From Marinoscillum furvescens DSM 4134 (GTDB taxonomy: Bacteria; Bacteroidota; Bacteroidia; Cytophagales; Cyclobacteriaceae), in assembly GCF_003386095.1 (NCBI RefSeq), contig NZ_QREG01000002.1, positions 161,160 through 225,159 of the forward strand: DNA of 64,000 bases. Direction: 5' to 3'. Position numbers and translations under genes: made by a program. The notes beneath the pieces are model-generated. The model made no database searches. It had not been told where the DNA came from and saw nothing but the letters and a program-made list of their open reading frames with translations. Below, piece by piece: positions 43,265 to 52,239 of the stretch. How positions within the stretch are numbered: position 1 is the stretch's first letter; every line of letters starts with the position of its first letter.

Positions 43265-44769
43265 TAGTTTTCTAGTTTGGTTAGAAAAGGTTTGAGGTGC
43301 TCAGGCTTAAAGCCTCCATTGTTGCCCAGCACCAGGGCATTGTTTTTCTTATAGTGGTTCAAGTCCACATCTTTCTGTCCATCAAAGTAGACAGCTTTTG
43401 CCTGCATTTTTTTCTGTCGCCCAAAACCCGGCGCTTTTAGAAGGTCTTGCAATTTTGTTTTGATCCAGGCCTCCTTGGCATTACCAAAGTAGATGATGGA
43501 AGCATCGCATCTACGAAGATTTTCTTGATGAACATACCTGATATCCACCAAATCGCCTTCATAACTTGGCTGGACCACCTTAAATCCAGCGTTTTCTAAA
43601 AAGCGCTTAAGTGGATCTGTTTGCTTGAGGTCACTCTTATCCTGGATGAGGTAAATAACTTTATTACCTGCATCATCTAACTGATCATAACCTTCGATAT
43701 CACGTTTTACCTTCTGGAATCGCCCTCCAGTCACCAATTCTTCACGAATAATGGACTTTAGCTCTTGTAGCGTAATCTGAAGCACTTCTGCTTCTTCTAA
43801 TGCGGCTGCATCACTCTTTAGGTCTTCAATAAATATCTTCTGTCGCTCTGTTACATTTTTCAAATCAGGTGATACCCAAATCAATCGACTGAATGGCTTG
43901 GGTTCTTCAGCGCCTTTATTGTACTCCACCATTTCATAGGTGTGGTCTGAAGCAATTCGGTTTTGAATATCTACTACTGAAAGATCCGAGCCTTTTGGCT
44001 TATAGCCATAATCTTCACCTATAAGGTGAATAGACAACCTGCATTTATGCAAATCATCTTTGATCATTTGCTCTAGCTGAGTCACGTCTTTTGCCAGCGT
44101 GTGTTGAGGCAGTACTTTATACCCATGCCGTATGAGTTCACGTTTTATTATGTCTCGCTGTATGACCATATCCACACCTGTACTGGCCAGATATACTGTT
44201 TTTTCGCGAGGTATAGCGTCTTCTTTTTCTTCGTGGGTAGTACTCACAGTCTCAGACAATATCTCATTGATATCATATGCCATGTCCACGAGTTTCATCC
44301 AGTAGGAGCGCTCTGCATCACTTCCAAAAAATCGCTTAAACTCCTGTGCTTCACCAGACAGTGGGTCTATCATGTAAAAGTCATAAGAGATCACGTCTTC
44401 GAGGCTAGGCAAGTAAGCATCTTCTATAAATGGTGCTTTGTGCACCTTAAATACCCTAGGCACACCTTTTACTACCAGCTGATTGTTTCTTTTCAACTCT
44501 TTGGTCTGTTGATCTATTTTGTCAATCAATGCCTGGTTCTTCATCAATTGGGGGGTGCAGACCAAAATCACTGCTGCAGCGTCTTCTAAAGAAAATTGTT
44601 CGTAATTCGATTCTGACACCAAAATGACTTCAGGGCTATCCTTAGATATTTGAAACAGCAGTGTAGATAAGAATTTATGGAAATTGGATACCCAACCTTT
44701 CAGACCCCCTTCTATTGGTTGGTTATCTTCTTCCGAGAAGCACAACAGTATCTCTTTTTTAAACTCCAT
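43264..44769 (-). CDS. protein with three TIR-like segments
   Basis: A 501-residue cytoplasmic protein without signal peptide. Three segments each start with a TIR/flavodoxin-like strand and acidic turn: KEILLCFSEEDN (5-16), KTVYLASTGVDM (about 190-201) and KVIYLIQDKSDL (about 365-376). They continue with TIR-like features such as DAAAVILVCTPQLMKN, CRLSIHLIGEDYGY (DUF4062-like) and CDASIIYFGNAKEAW. A catalytic Glu typical of NADase TIRs is not obvious, so the segments may be scaffolds. Its stop overlaps the STAND start (TAATG), so the two are almost certainly produced together. It follows the transporter-like gene by 30 bp. Confidence 0.75.
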   Translation of the reverse strand: MEFKKEILLCFSEEDNQPIEGGLKGWVSNFHKFLSTLLFQISKDSPEVILVSESNYEQFSLEDAAAVILVCTPQLMKNQALIDKIDQQTKELKRNNQLVVKGVPRVFKVHKAPFIEDAYLPSLEDVISYDFYMIDPLSGEAQEFKRFFGSDAERSYWMKLVDMAYDINEILSETVSTTHEEKEDAIPREKTVYLASTGVDMVIQRDIIKRELIRHGYKVLPQHTLAKDVTQLEQMIKDDLHKCRLSIHLIGEDYGYKPKGSDLSVVDIQNRIASDHTYEMVEYNKGAEEPKPFSRLIWVSPDLKNVTERQKIFIEDLKSDAAALEEAEVLQITLQELKSIIREELVTGGRFQKVKRDIEGYDQLDDAGNKVIYLIQDKSDLKQTDPLKRFLENAGFKVVQPSYEGDLVDIRYVHQENLRRCDASIIYFGNAKEAWIKTKLQDLLKAPGFGRQKKMQAKAVYFDGQKDVDLNHYKKNNALVLGNNGGFKPEHLKPFLTKLEN

Positions 44770-44799
44770 TATTATTTGGTTAGGCAGTAATTCTAATTT

Positions 44800-47700
44800 C
44801 TAAACGCTCAGAAGGATATCTGCAATTTCTTCCTCTTCTTCCTGATCAAACTCTCTTCTATTCAGAATATCGAGGTAGGACTCTACGATTTCGATGTGTT
44901 TAGACATCAAATCTAATAGCTCTTCTTTCCTCAATACCAATAGTGTACATGTACCTCTGGCTAGCGCTGTATAATCAAAAGATGACGACTCTAAAACCAA
45001 CTCATGGCCAATCAAATCACATCTGTTTTTTTCTAATATTAAGGTGTCTTTTTGATATACATCTACTGCACCTTCCACCACAATGTACATAGGAGCATTA
45101 CCTGTTTCTCCCTGCTCTATCAGGGTAGTCCCCTCTGGCACTCGAATTTCATCTAGTTGCTCTGCTATGTAGGTTATAAGCTCACCAGATATACGCTTAA
45201 ACTCTTTGATTTCTTTCAAAATCAACACGCGCTGAATCAACAACAGTTTATGATGATAGTCTTCATTCTCACCTCTAAATACCGGAGGAACTATTGCCTT
45301 ATCCAACTCTTTCTTCACATTTGGCTTAAGGCGTTTGGTGTGTTGGTGATAGGCCGCTTGATCTATAGAGTATATGGTAAATGCTGCAGTCTGTAACAGC
45401 AATGGGTCTGGGTTAAACAAATTGGCAATCAAATCTGCAGTCACCTTACTTTCGGGCATTCTACTGATCTTATAAAAAGCCAGGGCTTTGGTATAGCGAT
45501 TTATTCTATTATAATCCCTGTTGATGATTTGCAGCAGCAAATCATAGTAAGATTCAAAATGCTCAGGAGGGAAGAAATTTTGAAGCTTGGCCAATCGTTC
45601 ATCCACTTTTAGCTCGTCCAGTACTGGTATTAGTTTGGGCTTCAACTCCTCTTCTATAAATATATCCAGCATTTCCACGGCAAACGTGATACTGTCGGTG
45701 GTACCATCTTCTATATTCTCGCGAACAAGCATTACACTTTGAGGATCATAAATCATGCTCAAGAGCATAAAGATGTTATCGTAATTTTTCTTATCCTCTT
45801 CTCTAAATGCCTCCCGAATCATTACATCTACATCATCCTCCTCGGGTATGTCTAGTAGTGCTTTGATGTTCCAGGCGATATCCCCTATTTCGGATTCTAC
45901 GGCGATTTTAATTCGGGCAGCCTGAAAATCACGTGCTTCAAAGCCTATGTAACTCAACGACAGCAAAATTTCAGATACGATTCGTTTATCCGGAAAATCG
46001 ATTTTTTTCCACAGCAAGTCAGTGGCAGACCTACCTCCTACACGACCCAGCAACTGAACAATTCTGAGCATGGTCTCTTTGTACTGCCCTGTTTTGTAAA
46101 AAGAAGTATCAATAGTATGAAAGCCACTCTCTCCTGAATGCGTGAGTGCAGACATGGCTGCATTTCCATATGTCGCCAAGTGTAAGTTCTCTACAAGAAT
46201 TGGCCATATTTCAGGGCGCTTCATTTTACCGGCAGCCGTCATAGCTGCTATTCTCACCTCTGGGTTGATATCTCTAAGAAGCTCCAACATGTACGGCAGG
46301 TGCTTATCCTCGACAGACTTTACCAGTAATCTGGCGCCTTTAATACGATTTTTGTACTCCGTAGAGCGGATTAGCTGCCGTATACTCGTATCATTTAGCT
46401 TAAAGTTGGCTGCTTCTTCCAGATTAGCAACACACTGGTTTGCAACAGCTAACACCGCCTCATTCCCTTCGGTTTTTAGTTCTTTCTTGATGATATCCAG
46501 TGCTTCAAATACCAGGTATTCATCCAGTTTTTTATAGGCATACTCACGAATGCGCCCATGCCGGCTGCCCAACAGGTCTAGTAATGTAAACTCAAACTGA
46601 ATTGGCTCTAAGCGCTCCAGAATACGTAGGCCATTGATGATTTTTTCAGGATCAGATGACTCTATTTCAGCTTTTATCACACGAGTAGTATTGTGCTCGT
46701 TGCGTTTACCCTCTCCCTTCAGTAGTCGCTTCTGATCTTCCAAAGTCTTTTTAAGCGTAACCTTGTACTGATTAAATAGCTTTCCAGATAGGAAAACGAC
46801 CATTCCTGCGAGCCCTAAGACAAAGTAAGAAAAGTGAATAAGTTCAAAAAACACCAACAACCCGAGACCTATCTGAGCAGCACCTGCCACCAATGTGGCC
46901 AACTCATTGATAACCCCTTCTATTCGCGTTTGAATATCGAAGCGGATTTTGATGTCAATAGGAAGGAAGAAAAGTTTAAAGGCTGGACTTTCCAAAGCAT
47001 CTTTTAGGGAAGCGGTAAAGGCTTTGGCACAGGCGGTAAACATAAAAAACAGAATAAACTCTTCTGTTTTGATTTCATATCCGAAAATATGCCCAGAAAT
47101 AATGCCCCCTACTGTAAAGAGTATCAAAATCAAAGGCATAGTCATCAAGGCTACTTTCAGACCGAACCTTCCAATAATGATATCATTGACAAAACTTTGG
47201 ATCAGAAAACTCATGATCATCACTGTCCCACTAAAGAATGACAAGAAATTTGTCAATTCGTCTTCGTCGGGATACATGATCTCTGTGGCCGAATAGAAAG
47301 TATAATCCACAAATACACTTGCCCCCATCGAAAAAATCAAAAACAGCGATAGCATTCGAAGGTATGGGTCCTTCATCAGGTCAAAGAAGCTCACTTCTTT
47401 GGGTTTTTCAGTATCGGTTTTTTCCTGCTTTGTAGCCTTGTCTACATTAAAATCTTTGATGATCCAAATGGTAAAAAACAGCACACCAAACGACGAAATA
47501 GCTGAAACAAAAAGCAGATCATAGGTGTCATCAATAAATGGAAGCTGGGTAATAAACGGAATGGAGAAAAAAGCAATGATTGTAGCCGTAAGTGCACCAG
47601 TATCTATTCCGCCTATGATACGTTTGGATGCCCTCAGGTCAAACATACGTCCAAACAACCCCCAAAACCCTAAAAGAGTAATCGCACTAATGGGCCCAAT

Positions 47701-48072
47701 CATCACAAACATTGTGAATGGCAAAATCTGAAATCCTCCAGCATCGCTATCGTAGTTGGTCAGCTCAAAAGCTGCCCGCATACCTGCCATAAACAGGAAT
47801 ATCAAAAACAAATTGGTGACAATGAGCGTTGAGTAATTCACACGCTTTTGTAGGTAGACAAAAAGCAGCGTAGATATTATACCTGCTCCTCCTGCAGCAA
47901 AGAAGGCAACATCAAGGTATGGTTCCCCGAGTACGTCCAAAAATAACGACTCAGACCCTACCTGATAGGTAGCGAGGAAAATCCCCATAAAGAAGCCCAT
48001 ACCTAACAAAAGCAACATGGGTTTTTCCTCTCCGGGTTCCCCTCCAAGGAATGCTAAAAACGATTTAATCAC
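44800..48072 (-). CDS. MFS/Npt-like transporter fused to HEAT and cNMP-binding domains
   Basis: A 1090-residue protein with about twelve transmembrane helices in the first 440 residues, similar to the ATP/ADP translocase (Npt1/TlcA-like) group. These lead into a HEAT-repeat solenoid (about 460-900, e.g. DINPEVRIAAMTAAGKMKRP) and a C-terminal cyclic-nucleotide-binding domain (about 965-1065) with VPEGTTLIEQGETGNAPMYI, a GAVDVY strand and LVLRKEELLDLMSKH. The tail is acidic. This combination would let a membrane protein respond to cAMP-like ligands; the substrate is unknown. It is the first gene of the six-gene operon. Confidence 0.85.
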   Translation of the reverse strand: MIKSFLAFLGGEPGEEKPMLLLLGMGFFMGIFLATYQVGSESLFLDVLGEPYLDVAFFAAGGAGIISTLLFVYLQKRVNYSTLIVTNLFLIFLFMAGMRAAFELTNYDSDAGGFQILPFTMFVMIGPISAITLLGFWGLFGRMFDLRASKRIIGGIDTGALTATIIAFFSIPFITQLPFIDDTYDLLFVSAISSFGVLFFTIWIIKDFNVDKATKQEKTDTEKPKEVSFFDLMKDPYLRMLSLFLIFSMGASVFVDYTFYSATEIMYPDEDELTNFLSFFSGTVMIMSFLIQSFVNDIIIGRFGLKVALMTMPLILILFTVGGIISGHIFGYEIKTEEFILFFMFTACAKAFTASLKDALESPAFKLFFLPIDIKIRFDIQTRIEGVINELATLVAGAAQIGLGLLVFFELIHFSYFVLGLAGMVVFLSGKLFNQYKVTLKKTLEDQKRLLKGEGKRNEHNTTRVIKAEIESSDPEKIINGLRILERLEPIQFEFTLLDLLGSRHGRIREYAYKKLDEYLVFEALDIIKKELKTEGNEAVLAVANQCVANLEEAANFKLNDTSIRQLIRSTEYKNRIKGARLLVKSVEDKHLPYMLELLRDINPEVRIAAMTAAGKMKRPEIWPILVENLHLATYGNAAMSALTHSGESGFHTIDTSFYKTGQYKETMLRIVQLLGRVGGRSATDLLWKKIDFPDKRIVSEILLSLSYIGFEARDFQAARIKIAVESEIGDIAWNIKALLDIPEEDDVDVMIREAFREEDKKNYDNIFMLLSMIYDPQSVMLVRENIEDGTTDSITFAVEMLDIFIEEELKPKLIPVLDELKVDERLAKLQNFFPPEHFESYYDLLLQIINRDYNRINRYTKALAFYKISRMPESKVTADLIANLFNPDPLLLQTAAFTIYSIDQAAYHQHTKRLKPNVKKELDKAIVPPVFRGENEDYHHKLLLIQRVLILKEIKEFKRISGELITYIAEQLDEIRVPEGTTLIEQGETGNAPMYIVVEGAVDVYQKDTLILEKNRCDLIGHELVLESSSFDYTALARGTCTLLVLRKEELLDLMSKHIEIVESYLDILNRREFDQEEEEEIADILLSV

Positions 48073-48234
48073 AATTGCCCAGTTTTATCTCTTTTTAAAA
48101 ATACCGATAAAAATAATGGTATTCAACCTATATCTGTTCAAAGAATAGGTTCCTTGTCTAGGGCTGGTTAAGTAAAAGTAATGAGATTCACCGGAAAGAG
48201 AGTGCTTTACCTTCGGAAAATACAAAGAATACCA

Positions 48235-48263
48235 TATTTAGGTGAGGCCTCCTACCCTAAATA
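48235..48263. promoter_or_regulatory. 8-bp inverted repeat after the HDAC-like gene
   Basis: TATTTAGG and CCTAAATA form a perfect stem around a 13-base spacer that contains GAGGCCTC. It lies 16 bp past the HDAC-like stop and 163 bp upstream of the transporter gene. Without a T-run it is either a weak terminator or a regulator-binding site for the operon. Confidence 0.35.
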
Positions 48264-48278
48264 GTTAACCACCAATCA

Positions 48279-49181
48279 CTAAAAAAATAGTTCTTGAGCT
48301 GCCCGGTAGGTATTAGCATGCGCTTCTATAATATGGCTTAGCTTACTCGAATACCCCCCTCCCATGGTTACTACTACAGGAATTCCTGCTTTTTGCAACG
48401 TATCCAATACAAAATAATCTCGCTGTTTGCATCCATTTAAGGTCAACCCCAACCGACCAAGCTTGTCCGATGACAACACATCTACTCCAGATTGGAAAAA
48501 CACAAAATCAGGAGTCAATCTTTTTAGTAATATTTTCAAATGTTTCTGCAAGATGAAAAGGTATTCATCATCTGTGGTTCCATCATTTAGCTCAACATCT
48601 AAATCAGATTTTTCTTTATGTAAGGGATAATTATTAACACCATGCATACTGAAGGTAAACACATTGGGTTCTTTTCCGAATATCTCTGCCGTACCATTTC
48701 CCTGATGCACGTCCAGGTCAATAATCAAAATTTTAGAAGCTAACCTGTTCGCCAGCAGGTAGTTTGCCGCCACAGCTTGATCGTTAAGCAAGCAAAAACC
48801 TTCACCCCGATCAGTAAATGCATGATGTGTCCCACCGGCAATATTCATAGATATGCCGTAATCCAATGCGAACTGAGTGCATCTAACCGTACCACTGGTA
48901 ATCAGCAGCTCTCGCTCTACTAGCGAATAAGAAAGTGGGAAACCTGTACGGCGTACTTCAGACCTGGATAGGCGTAATTGGTGTAATTTTTCCACATAGT
49001 CCTCATTATGAGTGGCCAATACTACCTGACGGTCGATAAGCTCTGGTGTGAAAAAATTCTCTTCTGCAACTGTGCCTTCGTAGAGTAGCTGCTCGCGAAG
49101 CAAATCATACTTTATCATCGGAAACCGATGATTTGGTGGCAGTGGATGGTTGTAGTTTTTAGCCCACGCTATTTTCAGCAT
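48279..49181 (-). CDS. histone-deacetylase-family (AcuC-like) hydrolase
   Basis: A 300-residue zinc hydrolase of the arginase/deacetylase fold. The key residues are present: the His-His dyad in GGTHHAFTDRGEGFCLLND, Zn ligands in DLDVHQGNGT and the second Asp in GVDVLSSDKLG, and the GGGYS loop near the C-terminus. Bacterial members deacetylate small amines or acetylated proteins. It is cytoplasmic. It may be cotranscribed with the PorT-like gene upstream (37-bp gap) but is 206 bp from the STAND operon. Confidence 0.93.
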   Translation of the reverse strand: MLKIAWAKNYNHPLPPNHRFPMIKYDLLREQLLYEGTVAEENFFTPELIDRQVVLATHNEDYVEKLHQLRLSRSEVRRTGFPLSYSLVERELLITSGTVRCTQFALDYGISMNIAGGTHHAFTDRGEGFCLLNDQAVAANYLLANRLASKILIIDLDVHQGNGTAEIFGKEPNVFTFSMHGVNNYPLHKEKSDLDVELNDGTTDDEYLFILQKHLKILLKRLTPDFVFFQSGVDVLSSDKLGRLGLTLNGCKQRDYFVLDTLQKAGIPVVVTMGGGYSSKLSHIIEAHANTYRAAQELFF

Positions 49182-49218
49182 AAGAAGTCAACCAAAATCT
49201 AAGAAAAGTGTCTAGCAA

Positions 49219-50037
49219 TTATTTCTTTTTCTTTCTTCGCGTTTTATTAGACTCCTTTATCGTACTCATACCTTTGCTCTGGAGCTTCACATCGTATTCG
49301 AACAGATAAGCAAGTGTAGCAGATATCGTATGGTTACGATAAGAAAACAGCTCTTTGTACCCTGTACCTCCAAACTCGAAATCAGGGTTATCATCAAAGC
49401 CCATGTTCGAATGACCAAAAGTGTATTTTAAATCCATCAAGAGCCTGCCGCCAAACCGCAAATCTAAGTAAGCACCTCCACCCAAAACCAGTGCAAACTG
49501 CAATCGATTGGCATCAGGCACCGCGTAAATATTGTCAGACATTTTCGACTTGCTCTGATCAAAAACCAGCTTAGACCACCTTGGCTGCTCCAGACCGAAT
49601 TCATCAAAATCATCAAGATTGACATGACCACTTCCACCAAGCCAGTAGCGTACTTTTGGCCCACCACTCAAATAGTAATGCACCGGCTCACGCCCAAAGC
49701 TGATTCGAAATAAAACTGGTGCAGAGATAAATGAGTTGGCTGTAGAGCTTCTCACATTTACAGTAGAGTTACGATCCCCGTTAAGTTCTTTTCTGGCACG
49801 TTCATAAAAAAGTTCTCCCTGTACAGAAAACCGTTCGGTAGCCTGATAGATCATCACGGCACCTACCTCAAAGCTGTAAGTAGGATCCACACGAAAAGAA
49901 TCCAGGTAATCATCATCCTGATACTTAAAAATATTGTAATTGGCCCCTCCTTTTGGTCCAAACCAATATTGCGCTGAGGCACTCCACCCTGCGAATAACC
50001 CAAATAAAATGATCAGGAGTTTTAGTCTCATTACCAT
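49219..50037 (-). CDS. PorT-family outer-membrane barrel
   Basis: A 272-residue protein with a signal peptide (LLIILFGLFAGWSASAQ), then YWFGPKGGANYNIFKYQDD, the opening of the PorT/OMP_b-brl_2 family, and about eight beta-strands (SVQGELFYERAR, APVLFRISFG, LQFALVLGGGAYLDLRFG, ISATLAYLFEYD). The end is strongly basic (KSKGMSTIKESNKTRRKKKK), unusual for a barrel. PorT-like proteins act in type IX secretion or as small outer-membrane barrels. A second in-frame ATG two codons later is an alternative start. Confidence 0.8.
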   Translation of the reverse strand: MVMRLKLLIILFGLFAGWSASAQYWFGPKGGANYNIFKYQDDDYLDSFRVDPTYSFEVGAVMIYQATERFSVQGELFYERARKELNGDRNSTVNVRSSTANSFISAPVLFRISFGREPVHYYLSGGPKVRYWLGGSGHVNLDDFDEFGLEQPRWSKLVFDQSKSKMSDNIYAVPDANRLQFALVLGGGAYLDLRFGGRLLMDLKYTFGHSNMGFDDNPDFEFGGTGYKELFSYRNHTISATLAYLFEYDVKLQSKGMSTIKESNKTRRKKKK

Positions 50038-50184
50038 TAGATAGTCATGTATAGAATGTAATAATACGAAGAACTAGAAGCAGATTCAAAGGCAAAACAC
50101 CAAAAAATCCAAATTGAATCCAATTCAATCTATCCAGTGCAATTATGGTTTTCACAACATCTTTTAAAACAAATCCCACAATTA

Positions 50185-50214
50185 TTTAATATTTTAGCCT
50201 TATTAATAGATTTG
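50185..50214 (+). promoter_or_regulatory. candidate promoter of the PorP/SprF operon
   Basis: TTTA at 50185-50188 and TAGATTTG at 50207-50214, 18 bp apart, fit the Bacteroidota promoter with one mismatch in the upstream box. The implied leader before ATG 50275 is about 54 bases. Confidence 0.4.
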
Positions 50215-50274
50215 GAACTTGTCTGTATCAAGGCTGGTCATCCAGATCATCGTCAAACAATGTACGTTAGGTGT

Positions 50275-52239
50275 ATGAGACAATTTCTTTGGATACTTTT
50301 GGTTGGTTGGCTGCCATTGTCGGTTTCAGCTCAACAGGTCCCGAAGGTTTACAATCAATTTTTCATGAACCCCTATATCTACAATCCGGCATTTGCAGGT
50401 GTAGAGGGGCATTCAGTGATTTTTGCAACCTATAAAAAAGACTGGATGAACATTGACGGGGCTCCCACCACGTACAATGCCAACTTTCACGTACCGCTCA
50501 AAGGTGGTCTTTCATTTGGCGTGATGGCTTACAGCGAGCAAACAGGTGCCTATCAACAAAGTGGTGGAAAAGTCACCGCAGGATACCTGATCAGCATAGA
50601 CCGAGAGCACTTCTTTAGATTTGGAATGTCTTTGGGTGCCGGAACCAACTCCATTGACTTTGACAGAGTGGAACCAAACGATCTGGCTTTCCTTGACCTC
50701 AACAACAGTTCCTTTCTGATAGGTGATGTAGGTATGGCCTACCACTTTGGACACTTCAATGTGGGATTGGCATTGCCTAAGCTTTTTGAAAACGAATTTT
50801 ACACAGCAGAAACATCTCCAGAGTTTAGTTTCAAACCTCAAAACCATGTGTTGCTCAAAATGAACTACCGTGGACACCTGGGCGATGACATGGCTATAGA
50901 GCCGCACTTGCTATACAGATACAACAAACACCTACCTGACCAGCTCGAGGCAACCGTAATTCTTCACTTGCTTCACATCGTGTGGGTAGGCGGTGGATAC
51001 CGTCAGGATGCAGGGTTTGTAGGGCTTTTGGGAGCAAAATTTATGGAGAAAATTGGGGTCGGATATGCTTATCAGTACGGGAACCCCACTACCGCTTCGC
51101 TCGCTGGCCCTTCGCATGAAATCCACATTGGCTACCACCTTGGAACACGGAAAGAACATGCCGAACACGTATCTTCTTTTATCAAATCGCACCGTAAATC
51201 TGCTGAGCAGCGAGCACGCGAGGCGGAGTTGGAGCGCCAAAAGCAGCTACAAGCTCTTCAAAGAAGCCGACAAGCAGCGCAAGAAACTGATGAGGACGAT
51301 CTGGGTAGTCTGCTAGGTGGAGCCAAACCTGTTGACGAAACCAAAAAAGCAACCAACTGGAACTACGAGCAAGAAAATGAGCCCGTGGTACGAATCAATA
51401 AGTTTGGTGAAAAAGAACGCGGTATAAAGTTTGATCGGGTAAACGAAAAAGGAGAAAAAGAAGTAGTCTTCAGCTGGCTACCACCTCCACCTCCCGGAGC
51501 TACAGAAGAAGTGTATGAAATCGCTAACCCGGACGAGGAGCCACTGATCAGAACCAAGCCAGATGGCACCAAAGAAGCAGGGATCAAATGGGTACGCACC
51601 ATCGATGGAGGCGAAAAAGAAACACTGATTATATGGGATGAAATCCTCACGGAATCAGAAGCTGAGACTATAGATCACAATCCAGCGGTGGCTAAAGAGC
51701 TAAAAGATGCCAAAATACGAATCACAGCAGACCCTGTAGCTGAAGAACCCGCCGAAACAGAGCCAGAACAAGCACAGGAGCCAGTGATTCAGGAGCCTGA
51801 GCCTGTAGAAGAAAAACCTGCAGAGGCAATAGAAGAACCTGCAGAAGTAATAGCGGAAGAAAAGCCACAACAAGAAACCCGTGATGAGGAAGAAGCCAAG
51901 GGTGACGTATCGCTTACTGATGACTTTAGAACGCCTGAAGAATTAGTAGAATCTGATGAGCATCTAGAAGTGAGACGCGGAGGACATATGCTGGAACTTC
52001 CTGCAGGTAATTATGTAGTGGCAGGTGTGTTCGAAAGTTTTGAAAATGCCGAAGACGAAAGTGACCGCCTGTTTCAAAGAGGCTTCCACGACACCAAAGT
52101 GGGCTTCCTTACTGCCAGAGGCTATTACTATGTTGTCATATATCAGTCAGATAGTCTTTCGAAAGCCAATAGCGAGAAAAACAGAATTAGAAATAGAAGT
52201 GGCCTCTCCGATGTGTGGGTACTAAAGGTGAATGAATAA
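50275..52239 (+). CDS. PorP/SprF-like protein fused to a SPOR domain
   Basis: A 654-residue outer-membrane protein. After a signal peptide (FLWILLVGWLPLSVSAQ), residues 22-300 are a PorP/SprF barrel (VYNQFFMNPYIYNPAFAGVEG, SFGVMAYSEQTGAYQQSGG, VGYAYQYGNPTTASL), the family that anchors or helps export giant T9SS adhesins. A long linker (300-560) contains coiled coil, repeated KFGEKERGIKFDR-type units, a polyproline run (PPPPPG) and a Glu/Pro-rich part. The C-terminus (about 575-654, NYVVAGVFESFENAEDESD...VWVLKVNE) is a SPOR domain that binds peptidoglycan. It is overlapped by the next gene (8 bp). The ATG at 50275 starts the signal peptide; the frame opens earlier at 50137. Confidence 0.88.
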   Translation: MRQFLWILLVGWLPLSVSAQQVPKVYNQFFMNPYIYNPAFAGVEGHSVIFATYKKDWMNIDGAPTTYNANFHVPLKGGLSFGVMAYSEQTGAYQQSGGKVTAGYLISIDREHFFRFGMSLGAGTNSIDFDRVEPNDLAFLDLNNSSFLIGDVGMAYHFGHFNVGLALPKLFENEFYTAETSPEFSFKPQNHVLLKMNYRGHLGDDMAIEPHLLYRYNKHLPDQLEATVILHLLHIVWVGGGYRQDAGFVGLLGAKFMEKIGVGYAYQYGNPTTASLAGPSHEIHIGYHLGTRKEHAEHVSSFIKSHRKSAEQRAREAELERQKQLQALQRSRQAAQETDEDDLGSLLGGAKPVDETKKATNWNYEQENEPVVRINKFGEKERGIKFDRVNEKGEKEVVFSWLPPPPPGATEEVYEIANPDEEPLIRTKPDGTKEAGIKWVRTIDGGEKETLIIWDEILTESEAETIDHNPAVAKELKDAKIRITADPVAEEPAETEPEQAQEPVIQEPEPVEEKPAEAIEEPAEVIAEEKPQQETRDEEEAKGDVSLTDDFRTPEELVESDEHLEVRRGGHMLELPAGNYVVAGVFESFENAEDESDRLFQRGFHDTKVGFLTARGYYYVVIYQSDSLSKANSEKNRIRNRSGLSDVWVLKVNE

